From: DASYQV01 sp036005125
Lineage (GTDB): Bacteria > Acidobacteriota > Vicinamibacteria > Vicinamibacterales > UBA2999
Direction: 5' to 3'
Assembly (NCBI GenBank): GCA_036005125.1
Contig: DASYQV010000003.1
Location: 1-15,259, forward strand
Length of the DNA stretch: 15,259 nt
The position numbers and the translations under genes are program-made. Under the pieces are notes generated by a model, which was not told where the DNA came from, did not search any database, and saw only the letters and a list, made by a program, of their open reading frames with translations. Shown piece after piece: positions 5,596 to 12,839 of this stretch (its first letter is position 1; each line of letters starts with the position of its first letter).

Positions 5596-8187
5596 ATGTC
5601 CGACGCTATCGATCTGACGCGCCCGATTCAGGTGCCTGAGAAGCCCGCGCTCGAGGGACTCGAGAAGAAGTGGAGCGGCCGCTGGGACGCTGACGGAACC
5701 TATCGATTCGATGGCACGAAGCCGCGTGGGACGATCTATTCGATCGACACCCCGCCGCCAACCGTGAGCGGCTCGCTTCACGTGGGCCACGTCTTTTCCT
5801 TCACGCACACCGACATCGTCGCGCGCTACCAGCGGATGCGTGGCAGGGAGGTTTTCTACCCGATGGGGTGGGACGACAACGGCCTTCCCACCGAGCGGCG
5901 CGTGCAGAACTACTACGGTGTGCGGTGCGATCCGTCGCTGCCGTACGACTCGGGGTTCACCCCGCCGGAGAAGCCACCCAAGCATCCAATCTCGATCTCG
6001 CGTCCGAATTTCGTCGAGCTCTGCACGCGGCTCACGGTCGAGGACGAAAAGGCGTTCGAGCACCTGTGGCGCCATCTCGGCCTGTCGGTGGACTGGACGA
6101 GGACGTACCAGACGATCGATCGGCGGGCGCAGCGCGTCTCGCAGGCGGCGTTCCTGCGCCTGCTGAAGCGCGGCCACGCCTACCAGCTCGAGGCGCCCAC
6201 GCTATGGGACGTGGACTTCCGCACCGCGGTGGCACAGGCCGAGCTCGAGGATCGCGAGCAGCCAGGCGCGTATCATCGGGTCCGGTTCCGGCGCCCGGAT
6301 GCCGGGTTCGTCGAGATCGAAACGACGCGTCCCGAGCTGATCCCGGCGTGCGTCGCGCTGGTCGCGCATCCCGAGGACGAGCGATATCGGCCGCTCTTTG
6401 GCAGCGAGATGCTCACGCCGCTCTTTGGCGTGCGGGTGCCGGTGAAACCCCACCCGCTCGCCGACCCGGAGAAGGGTAGCGGCATCGCGATGATCTGCAC
6501 GTTTGGCGACCTCGCCGACGTGACGTGGTGGCGAGAGCTCTCGCTGCCCGTGCGGGCCGTCATTCTGCCGAACGGCACGTTCAAGCCGTTGACGTGGGGA
6601 ACGGCCGGATGGGAGTCGATCGACGCGGCGGGCGCGCAGCAGGCCTACGATCAGCTTGTGGGGACACCCTCGAACAAGGCGCGCGCGAAAGTCCTCGAGC
6701 TGCTGCGGGAGTCGGGCGACCTGGTGGGCGAGCCGCGCCCGATCACGCATGCCGTGAAGTTCTACGAGAAGGGCGACCGGCCGCTCGAGATCGTCACCAG
6801 CCGCCAGTGGTTCATCAAGACGATGGAGTTCCGCGACGCGCTGCTGGCGCGGGGACGCGAGCTGACGTGGCATCCGGAATACATGCGTACGCGTTACGAA
6901 AACTGGGTCAATGGCCTCGCCGGCGACTGGTGCATCAGTCGCCAGCGCTTCTTTGGGGTGCCGTTTCCCGTCTGGTATCCGGTCCGCGCGGATGGAAGCC
7001 TCGACTACGACCGGCCGCTGCTGCCGGACGAGAGCCGGCTGCCGCTCGATCCGTCCACCGATGTTCCGGAGGGCTACGCCGCCGGGCAGCGCGATCAGCC
7101 GAACGGCTTCACCGGCGATCCTGATGTGATGGATACCTGGGCGACCTCTTCGTTGACGCCTCAGATCGCCGGCGGCTGGCTGGACGATCCCGACCTCTTC
7201 GAGCGTGTGTTTCCGATGGACGTGCGCCCACAAGCGCACGACATCATCCGGACCTGGCTGTTTTCGACGGTGCTCCGTTCGCACCTCGAGCACGACGTGC
7301 TGCCGTGGCGGCATGCGGCCATCTCCGGGTTCGTGCTCGATCCGGACCGGAAGAAGATGTCGAAATCCAAGGGCAACGTCGTCACGCCCATGGCGCTCCT
7401 CGAGGAGCACGGGTCGGACGGCGTGCGGTATTGGGCCGCGAGCGGGCGTCCCGGCACCGACACCGCGTTCGATCCGGGACAGATGAAGGTGGGCCGGCGG
7501 CTCGCGACCAAGTTGCTGAACGCCTCGAAGTTCGCGCTGCTCCAGACCGAGCCTCGAGGGCCGGTCACCGCGCCGGTCGACCGCGGAATGCTGCAGAATC
7601 TCGCCGGCCTCGTGCGGTTCGCGACCGAGAAGCTCGAGGACTACGACTACACGGCCGCGCTCGATCAGATCGAGAAATCCTTCTGGACGTTCTGTGACGA
7701 TTACATCGAGCTGGTGAAGTCGCGCAGATACGGAGATCACGGACCGGAACCGGCGGCATCCGCCAATGCGGCGCTGCTGACGGCCCTCTCGACGTATCTG
7801 CGTCTCTTCGCGCCGTATCTGCCGTTCGCGACCGAAGAGGTGTGGTCATGGTGGCAGTTGGGATCCGTGCACCGGGCCCCGTGGCCTTTACCCGCGGAAC
7901 TGCTCGCGGTGAGCGGCGATTCCGACGACAGCCGGGTGTTCCGGGAGGCCGAGCACCTGCTGGGCGAGATTCGTCGTCAGAAGTCGCTCCACGGCTGGAA
8001 GGTGAAGACGCCCGTTCACGTGGTGTTCGAAGGTGACAAGGAGAAGCTGGCGATCGTCCGTCTCGTGGAACACGACATCCGTGCGGCGGTGACGGCGGTG
8101 TCGCTGACCTTCAGGAGTGGGCCTTCCTTCGCGGTCATCGTGGAGGCGGCCGAGGTTGCAGCGCCAACGCCGGAGCCGCGCGCGTGA
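5596..8187 (+). CDS. valS: Valine--tRNA ligase (ValS type 2)
   Basis: This 863-residue class Ia aminoacyl-tRNA synthetase charges tRNA-Val. The ATP-binding HIGH motif appears as HVGH (62-65) in TPPPTVSGSLHVGH, followed by GWDDNGLPTERR, and the second signature KMSKS is at 587-591 in DRKKMSKSKGN. The segment of about 200-400 is the CP1 editing insertion that hydrolyses mischarged Thr-tRNA. GDWCISRQRFFGVPFPVWY is the usual synthetase core, and the region from about 650 on is the anticodon-binding helical domain. The IDTPPPTVSGS start of the core and the lack of the long carboxy-terminal coiled-coil arm place it in the shorter ValS type 2 group. The ATG at 5596 is preferred over an in-frame TTG at 5572, because that TTG lies upstream of the predicted -10 element. 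Its stop overlaps the nadC GTG. Confidence 0.96.
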   Translation: MSDAIDLTRPIQVPEKPALEGLEKKWSGRWDADGTYRFDGTKPRGTIYSIDTPPPTVSGSLHVGHVFSFTHTDIVARYQRMRGREVFYPMGWDDNGLPTERRVQNYYGVRCDPSLPYDSGFTPPEKPPKHPISISRPNFVELCTRLTVEDEKAFEHLWRHLGLSVDWTRTYQTIDRRAQRVSQAAFLRLLKRGHAYQLEAPTLWDVDFRTAVAQAELEDREQPGAYHRVRFRRPDAGFVEIETTRPELIPACVALVAHPEDERYRPLFGSEMLTPLFGVRVPVKPHPLADPEKGSGIAMICTFGDLADVTWWRELSLPVRAVILPNGTFKPLTWGTAGWESIDAAGAQQAYDQLVGTPSNKARAKVLELLRESGDLVGEPRPITHAVKFYEKGDRPLEIVTSRQWFIKTMEFRDALLARGRELTWHPEYMRTRYENWVNGLAGDWCISRQRFFGVPFPVWYPVRADGSLDYDRPLLPDESRLPLDPSTDVPEGYAAGQRDQPNGFTGDPDVMDTWATSSLTPQIAGGWLDDPDLFERVFPMDVRPQAHDIIRTWLFSTVLRSHLEHDVLPWRHAAISGFVLDPDRKKMSKSKGNVVTPMALLEEHGSDGVRYWAASGRPGTDTAFDPGQMKVGRRLATKLLNASKFALLQTEPRGPVTAPVDRGMLQNLAGLVRFATEKLEDYDYTAALDQIEKSFWTFCDDYIELVKSRRYGDHGPEPAASANAALLTALSTYLRLFAPYLPFATEEVWSWWQLGSVHRAPWPLPAELLAVSGDSDDSRVFREAEHLLGEIRRQKSLHGWKVKTPVHVVFEGDKEKLAIVRLVEHDIRAAVTAVSLTFRSGPSFAVIVEAAEVAAPTPEPRA

Positions 8188-9038
8188 AAGCCGTTCCGTT
8201 CGAGCCGCTCGATGCGGGGCATTACCGTGAGGTCGTGCGCCGGGCGCTCGCCGAGGATCTCGGCTGGGGCGATGTGACGACCGAGGGCGTGATCAACCGC
8301 GAGCAGCGCGGGCGCGGCATCATTCTCAGCAAGTCCGCGTGCGTGCTCGCGGGCCTCGATATCGCGTCGGAAGCATTCCGCCAGCTCGACCCCGGAGTGT
8401 CAATCACGGTCAATCGAAAGGACGGCGAGCGCTGCGAGCCCGGGGCCGTCGTTGCGGAGATGGTCGGCGAGGCCGCCGCGCTTCTGACGGCCGAACGCAC
8501 CGCGCTCAACTTTCTCCAGCACCTGTCCGGCGTCGCCACGCTCACGCGGCGTTTCGTCGATGCGGCCGCCGGCCGGATCACGATCCTCGATACGCGCAAG
8601 ACGACGCCGCTGCTGCGGGTGCTCGAGAAGTACGCGGTCCGCGCGGGCGGCGGCGTGAATCATCGCAGCGCGCTCGACGAGGGCATCCTGATCAAGGACA
8701 ACCACATCCGGCTTGCCGGGGGCGTACGCAACGCGGTAACGATCATGCGCACCGCGACTCGCGAGATGCCGACCGAGGTCGAGGCGCAGAGTCTCGCCCA
8801 GGTCGACGAGGCGCTCGAGGCAAGCGCGGATATCGTCCTGCTGGACAACCTGTCGATCGCGGACATCCGCGAAGCCGTCCGGCGCTGCAGGGGCCGGGCG
8901 AAAACGGAGATTTCCGGCGGCGTGACCTTCGAGCGGCTTCCGGAGCTCGCAGCCACCGGCGCAGACTATGTATCGATCGGCGCGCTGACGCATTCGGCGC
9001 CAGCCGCGGATCTCAGCTTCGAGCTTGAGCCCGCCTGA
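8184..9038 (+). CDS. nadC: Nicotinate-nucleotide pyrophosphorylase (carboxylating)
   Basis: This 284-residue quinolinate phosphoribosyltransferase converts quinolinate and PRPP to nicotinate mononucleotide and CO2, the step where de novo NAD synthesis joins the common pathway. Family motifs appear in order: EDLGWGDVTTE (24-34), ERTALNFLQHLSGVAT with Arg105 (104-119), DTRKTTP (136-142), GGGVNHR with His160-Arg161, KDNH (171-174), EVEAQ (198-202), LLDNL (219-223), EISGGV (242-247) and GADYVSIGALTHS near the end. Length is normal. The start is a GTG at 8184 that shares GTGA with the valS stop, so translation is probably coupled. nadA and nadB are not in the window. Confidence 0.96.
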   Translation: MKAVPFEPLDAGHYREVVRRALAEDLGWGDVTTEGVINREQRGRGIILSKSACVLAGLDIASEAFRQLDPGVSITVNRKDGERCEPGAVVAEMVGEAAALLTAERTALNFLQHLSGVATLTRRFVDAAAGRITILDTRKTTPLLRVLEKYAVRAGGGVNHRSALDEGILIKDNHIRLAGGVRNAVTIMRTATREMPTEVEAQSLAQVDEALEASADIVLLDNLSIADIREAVRRCRGRAKTEISGGVTFERLPELAATGADYVSIGALTHSAPAADLSFELEPA

Positions 9039-9837
9039 ATTCCCGCACACCCAGCCGCTTTCCGACGAGCTGGCTCGACCGCTTGCGGCAGCCGCCGCCC
9101 GCCTTGGTCCCCTTGCACGTCAGGTGATGTGGCATTCGGAGCTCTCCTCGACCAACGATCTCGCCGCGGCATATGCGGAGCGCGGCGCGAGGGAGGGGTG
9201 CGTGATCATCGCCGACACGCAGACTGCCGGCCGCGGGCGGCACGGTCGATCGTGGTGTTCGCCGCCGGGGGCGGGACTCTACGTGTCTATCGTGATGCGA
9301 CCCGTGCCGCGCGTGGTTCCACTCCTCACGGTCGCCGCCGGCGTTGCCGTCGCCGAAGGCATTCGGGCCGCAACGGGCCTGACGCCTGTGCTGAAATGGC
9401 CCAACGACGTCTACGTGGGCTCACGCAAGCTTGCAGGAATCCTGGCGGAAGCCGGCTCGACGCCCGGCGGCGCTCAGCACGTCGTCCTTGGCTTCGGCAT
9501 CAATCTGCTGCCGGCGGCCTATCCGCGTGAGATCGGCGAACGTGCCACATCGATCGAGGGAGAACTGGGTCGGAGCGTGGATCGTGGCACCGTCCTCGCC
9601 GAATGTCTTGCGGCGCTGGCCGCGCGGTACGATGATCTCCAACGCGGCGGTCCGGCGGTCGTGCTCGACGCGTGGCGGACCTTCGCGCGGCCGATGCTCG
9701 GCCGGCCGGTCGAATGGGACGGCCGCGGGGGCATCGAGCGCGGCATCGCCGATGACATCGACGACAGCGGCGCCCTCGTCGTCCGGACTGCGGCGGGCCG
9801 CGAGCGCATCATCTCGGGGGAACTGCGGTGGATCTAG
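9025..9837 (+). CDS. birA: Biotin--[acetyl-CoA-carboxylase] ligase, lacking the DNA-binding domain
   Basis: This protein of about 270 residues activates biotin with ATP and attaches it to the lysine of biotin-carrier proteins such as AccB. SSTNDLA (41-47), the biotin/AMP loop AGRGRHGR (68-75), KWPND (124-128) and RKLAGILAE with Lys135 are the diagnostic motifs, and a small SH3-like domain closes the protein at SGELRWI. No amino-terminal helix-turn-helix is present, so it is a group I ligase that should not act as a biotin-operon repressor. The start is uncertain: a TTG at 9025 overlaps nadC by 14 nt and gives a full-length amino terminus, while GTG 9124 or ATG 9127 would remove the usual leading helix. 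It completes the tight valS-nadC-birA cluster. Confidence 0.94.
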   Translation: MSPPEFPHTQPLSDELARPLAAAAARLGPLARQVMWHSELSSTNDLAAAYAERGAREGCVIIADTQTAGRGRHGRSWCSPPGAGLYVSIVMRPVPRVVPLLTVAAGVAVAEGIRAATGLTPVLKWPNDVYVGSRKLAGILAEAGSTPGGAQHVVLGFGINLLPAAYPREIGERATSIEGELGRSVDRGTVLAECLAALAARYDDLQRGGPAVVLDAWRTFARPMLGRPVEWDGRGGIERGIADDIDDSGALVVRTAAGRERIISGELRWI

Positions 9838-9958
9838 AAAGGCCTCAGGAATCAGGCCTCGGGCCTCAGGGCTGTTTCAGGCCTCAGCTATCTGGGGCCT
9901 CAGCCTGCCTCGAGCCTGAGACGGCCCTGATCCCTGATGCCTGATCCCTGAGGCCTTC
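9838..9958. repeat. Gap-filling imperfect inverted repeat after birA
   Basis: Arms of 33 nt at 9839-9871 and 9925-9957 match as an inverted repeat at 28 of 33 positions, including a perfect outer 11 bp, AAGGCCTCAGG. The first arm begins 1 nt after the birA stop and the second ends 1 nt before the next ATG. Inside, GGCCTCA-type and CTGATCC/CTGATGC-type units recur at 7-8 nt steps. The second arm supplies GAGG 5 nt before the ATG at 9959, a usable ribosome-binding site that a folded stem would hide. Confidence 0.85.
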
Positions 9959-10678
9959 ATGGTTCCAGGTTCGGCAGACTATTGCCGCGAGATCGAAGCG
10001 TACCTGTGCCGCAAGAACGAGGGGCATCTCATCCGCATCGTCGGGCCTTCGTTCGAGCTGGTCTGCGGGTGGGCTCAGCGCGGTGTGCCCCTCAAAGTCG
10101 CGTTCCGCGGCATCGATCGGTACGTCGAGCGCTACTACGCGAAGGGCCCGCGACGCCGCCCGGTACGCATTGATTTCTGCGAAGCAGATGTGCTCGATGT
10201 TTTCGACGAATGGCGACGCGCGGTCGGCGTTTCCGGGCCGGCCGCGACGGTCGGCGCGGACGGCGACGAGGGGGAGGCCGAGGGACCGGGTCGCCGCCGC
10301 TCGTCCTTGCCGGCGCACCTCGACCGTGCCATCGCTCGCCTCACCGCGCTGCGTGCGGGAGACGGCCGCGATCTGGATGCCGTACTGGACTGGCTCGTGT
10401 CCGAGCTCGATCGCGCCCGCGCCCGTGCAAAGGGCCTGCGTGGCGGCGCGCGCGCGGAAGTGCTGGCTCAACTGGCGCGGCTCGATGTGCGTCTTCTCGA
10501 TGCTGCCCGCGCCAGCCTGACCGCCGATACTCTTGCGACGCTCGGTCGCGAAGCTGAGGCCGAGTTGGCACCGTTTCGCGCCCGGATGCCGCGCGAAGCC
10601 TACGAGCAATCGCTGGCCTCGTGCAGTGATCGTCTGCTGCGCGAACATGCTCGTCTGCCTGTCCTGACACTGGAGTGA
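9959..10678 (+). CDS. Conserved-looking protein of unknown function
   Basis: I do not recognise this 239-residue protein. Residues 1-90 are compact and look folded, with YCREIEAYLCRKNEGHLIRI, a GWAQRGVPLKVAFRGIDRYVERY stretch and a basic RRRPVRID segment followed by FCEADVLDVFDEW. The pattern is mostly helical, with several Cys and aromatic residues. Residues of about 95-115 are an acidic, glycine-rich linker (DGDEGEAEGPG), and about 115-239 is helical and rich in Ala, Arg and Leu. There is no signal peptide, membrane segment or clear catalytic motif. The start is supported by GAGG 5 nt upstream, inside the repeat arm. It lies between birA and an RNA methyltransferase in the same direction; its stop was probably once overlapped with the methyltransferase start (see the duplication at 10643-10780). 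Context hints at a translation or RNA-linked role, but weakly. Confidence 0.8.
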   Translation: MVPGSADYCREIEAYLCRKNEGHLIRIVGPSFELVCGWAQRGVPLKVAFRGIDRYVERYYAKGPRRRPVRIDFCEADVLDVFDEWRRAVGVSGPAATVGADGDEGEAEGPGRRRSSLPAHLDRAIARLTALRAGDGRDLDAVLDWLVSELDRARARAKGLRGGARAEVLAQLARLDVRLLDAARASLTADTLATLGREAEAELAPFRARMPREAYEQSLASCSDRLLREHARLPVLTLE

Positions 10679-10780
10679 TGACGCAAGCTCGCTCCCTGAT
10701 CTCCCCTGGCTCGCTGTGAAAATGAACAGGGAGATCACGGAGATCTGAGAGCATCTCTCGATCCTGACATTGGAATGATC
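10643..10780. repeat. Duplicated gene end at 100-bp spacing, enclosing a hairpin
   Basis: TCCTGACAYTGGARTGAT occurs at 10662-10679 and again at 10762-10779, exactly 100 nt apart, with two transition differences. Looser similarity extends left to GARCAT at 10643 and 10749, with a 6-nt gap. The first copy ends the upstream gene (VLTLE, stop). In the second, the same phase reads ILTLE then TGA, with the TGA overlapping the next gene's ATG as ATGA. Between the copies, 10694-10708 and 10727-10740 form an imperfect hairpin with arms containing CTGATCTCCC. Confidence 0.8.
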
Positions 10781-12055
10781 GAACCCAACGCTCTGCTGAC
10801 GCTCGAGGTCGACAAGCCAGCCGCCGGGGGACGCATGCTCGCCCGCCACGACGGCCAGGTGGTGCTCGTCTGGGGCGCCATTCCCGGCGAGCGCGTTCGC
10901 GCGCGGGTCGAGCGAGTGGGCAAGGGGGTGGCGTACGCCGAAACGCTCGATGTGCTGTCGGCATCCCGGGATCGGCGGGTTGCCCCGCCCGACTGGCGCT
11001 GCGGCGGCAACGTGTACGCCCACGTCGAGTACGAGCGGCAGCGGCGGCTCAAGGGGGAGATCGTTCAGGATGCGCTCGGACGGATCGGACGGATTCCCCT
11101 GCCGGCGGCGCCCGAGGTCGTCGGGTCGCCTGAAGCGGGCTACCGCATGCGCGCACGGCTGCACGTGAACAATGGCCGCGTCGGATTCTTTCGCGAGGGT
11201 ACGCACGAGCTCTGTGACCCCGCGCAGACCGGTCAGCTGCTCCCCGAAACCTGCGCGGTCCTGCAGCGGATCGAATCGCACCTGGCGGCCGAGGGTCGCG
11301 GGATCGCCATGCTCGAGATTGCCGAAAACGTGCCGGCCACCGATCGTGTGTGCCACGTGGAGATCGACGGCAACGCCAACGTCGATGCGCTCGCGTCCCT
11401 GTCCATCGAGACCGGATTGACGGGGCTTACCGCGGCACGTGTGGACAGGGCCGGCGTGGAGCATCTCGCGGGCCTCTCCACCGTCACCGACGTCCTGTAC
11501 GTGAGCGAGGAGACGCCGCCCGTGGCCGTCAGGCTGCGTCGCGATGTCCGCGCGTTTTTTCAGGGCAACCGCTATCTGCTCGAACGCCTCGTGCGCCACG
11601 TGCTCGGACTGCTGCCGCCCGGTCCTGTCGTCGACCTGTACGCGGGGGTCGGCCTGTTCGGAGTGTCCGCGCTGGCGGCAGGCGCGTCGGATGTGACGCT
11701 GGTCGAAGGCGAACCAGTCAGCGGCACCGACCTTCACAACAACGCGGAGCCGTTCGGCCCCCGCGCGCACGTCCGTCGCGCGTCGGTCGAGGCGTATCTG
11801 CGCAGCGCACACGCGCCGAGCCATGCGGCGTTTGTGGTCGACCCGCCTCGAACCGGGATGTCGCGCGACGCCATCAGCGGCGTCATCGCGCAGACGCCGC
11901 CTCGAATCGTGTACGTGTCGTGCGACGTCGCGACACTGGCGCGGGACGTGCGGGCGTTCATCGACGGCGGGTACGAGTTGGAAGGACTGACCGGGTTCGA
12001 CCTGTTTCCCAATACGGCCCACGTGGAGACCGTGGCCGTACTGTGCCATTCATGA
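10775..12055 (+). CDS. TrmA/RlmD-family RNA (uracil-5)-methyltransferase
   Basis: This 426-residue enzyme is predicted to transfer a methyl group from S-adenosylmethionine to carbon 5 of a uridine in rRNA or tRNA. An amino-terminal TRAM-like beta-barrel (about 1-60, with GGRMLARHDGQVVLVWGAIPGE) precedes the methyltransferase core. Core motifs are FFQGN (261-265), DLYAGVGLFG (287-296), Glu311, DPPRTG (356-361), YVSC with catalytic Cys383, and HVET with His416 and Glu418 as likely base. In RlmD an iron-sulfur cluster is held by four cysteines; here only two counterparts remain (Cys76 in RCGGN and Cys147), so the cluster is probably absent, as in TrmA. The exact target (23S rRNA U747 or U1939, or tRNA U54) cannot be decided. 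The ATG at 10775 gives the standard amino terminus and overlaps a leftover TGA of the upstream frame. Confidence 0.92.
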   Translation: MIEPNALLTLEVDKPAAGGRMLARHDGQVVLVWGAIPGERVRARVERVGKGVAYAETLDVLSASRDRRVAPPDWRCGGNVYAHVEYERQRRLKGEIVQDALGRIGRIPLPAAPEVVGSPEAGYRMRARLHVNNGRVGFFREGTHELCDPAQTGQLLPETCAVLQRIESHLAAEGRGIAMLEIAENVPATDRVCHVEIDGNANVDALASLSIETGLTGLTAARVDRAGVEHLAGLSTVTDVLYVSEETPPVAVRLRRDVRAFFQGNRYLLERLVRHVLGLLPPGPVVDLYAGVGLFGVSALAAGASDVTLVEGEPVSGTDLHNNAEPFGPRAHVRRASVEAYLRSAHAPSHAAFVVDPPRTGMSRDAISGVIAQTPPRIVYVSCDVATLARDVRAFIDGGYELEGLTGFDLFPNTAHVETVAVLCHS

Positions 12056-12145
12056 TTCATGATTCTTGATTCTTGATTGATGATTTGGGATCGACGATCA
12101 ACGGATGAAGTCGTAAATCACGAATCAAGAATGAATCAAGAATGA
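12053..12145. terminator. Inverted heptamer array between convergent genes, possible bidirectional terminator
   Basis: TGATTCA at 12053-12059 and TGATTCT at 12060-12066 and 12067-12073 run in 7-nt steps and include the methyltransferase stop codon TGA in the first unit. The opposite arm (about 12115-12148) contains ATCAAGAAT-type units and runs into the TAA stop of the convergent hydrolase gene. CTTGATT..TGATTT in the left arm pairs with AAATCA..AATCAAG in the right arm around a central loop of about 30 nt. The array is AT-rich against a GC-rich background. It fills the gap between two 3' ends and may stop both transcripts, though there is no clean GC stem plus T-run. Confidence 0.6.
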
Positions 12146-12829
12146 TTAGCGGCGTGCTGCCTTTACGAACCCTTCGAAGAGCGCGCGGAACTCTCCCGTG
12201 CGCCAGAAGTTCTCCGGGTGCCACTGCACGCCGAGACAGAAGCGCTTCGAGGGATCCTCGATCGCCTCCACGACGCCGTCGGGCGCCGTGGCGGTGACGA
12301 CGAGCCCCGTGCCGAGTGTCTTCGGGGCCTGATGATGGCGGCTGTTGACCGCGCAGGCATCGCCTTCCTCGATCCGCTCGCGCATCAGCCCTTCGAGGAG
12401 GCTGCCGGGCGTTATCCAGACGTCGTGCGCGATTGCGAAGCGCGGCTCGCGGACGTCGTGGTGCTCGGCGTGGCTGATCTCGCTCGGGATGTCCTGCACG
12501 AGCGTACCGCCTCGCGCGACGTTGAGCACCTGGATGCCGCGGCAGATCGCGAACACGGGCATGTCCGCTTCGAGCGCGCGCGTGACCAGCTCCAGCTCGT
12601 ACTCGTCGCGTCCGGCTTCAGCGGCGGAGAAAGTCTCGTGTGGATGCTCGCCGTATATCGTCGGCAGCACGTCGCCGCCGCCGGCGAGCAGAAGCCCGTC
12701 GAAATCCCGCACCACGTCAGCCGGCGTGACCCTGGTCGGGTCGAGAACGACCGGCTCGCCTCCGGCACGCCGGACCGACTCCTCGTAATCGTGAGTCTTG
12801 CTGGACGGCGCGATTGCAATCTTGGCCAT
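12146..12829 (-). CDS. Gamma-glutamyl-gamma-aminobutyrate hydrolase family protein (peptidase C26)
   Basis: This 227-residue protein has the class I glutamine-amidotransferase fold used by PuuD-like hydrolases that cleave gamma-glutamyl amide bonds. The nucleophile elbow is Cys96 in FAICRGIQ, and the rest of the triad is His204 and Glu206 in GVQWHPE. LLLAGGGDVLP (46-56) forms the oxyanion region, and VNSRHHQA (161-168) is the family substrate-loop motif. No synthetase domain is attached, so it acts alone. Substrates in the family include gamma-Glu-GABA and other gamma-glutamyl compounds; nothing here selects among them. It starts 10 nt after argS, with no obvious ribosome site, so it is probably co-transcribed and partly coupled to argS. 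It converges on the RNA methyltransferase. Confidence 0.92.
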   Translation of the reverse strand: MAKIAIAPSSKTHDYEESVRRAGGEPVVLDPTRVTPADVVRDFDGLLLAGGGDVLPTIYGEHPHETFSAAEAGRDEYELELVTRALEADMPVFAICRGIQVLNVARGGTLVQDIPSEISHAEHHDVREPRFAIAHDVWITPGSLLEGLMRERIEEGDACAVNSRHHQAPKTLGTGLVVTATAPDGVVEAIEDPSKRFCLGVQWHPENFWRTGEFRALFEGFVKAARR

Positions 12830-12839
12830 ATCGAAGCGA

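Noticed and set aside
6202..7740. Minus-strand open frame of about 510 codons within valS
   Set aside because: Entirely opposite the valS catalytic core. The product is low in recognisable motifs and rich in Arg and His, as expected for a shadow frame.
9884..12049. Very long minus-strand open frame (about 720 codons) opposite the unknown gene and the RNA methyltransferase
   Set aside because: Antisense of two coherent plus-strand genes. Composition is His/Arg-rich with no family motifs, typical of the GC-driven shadow frame of a high-GC gene.
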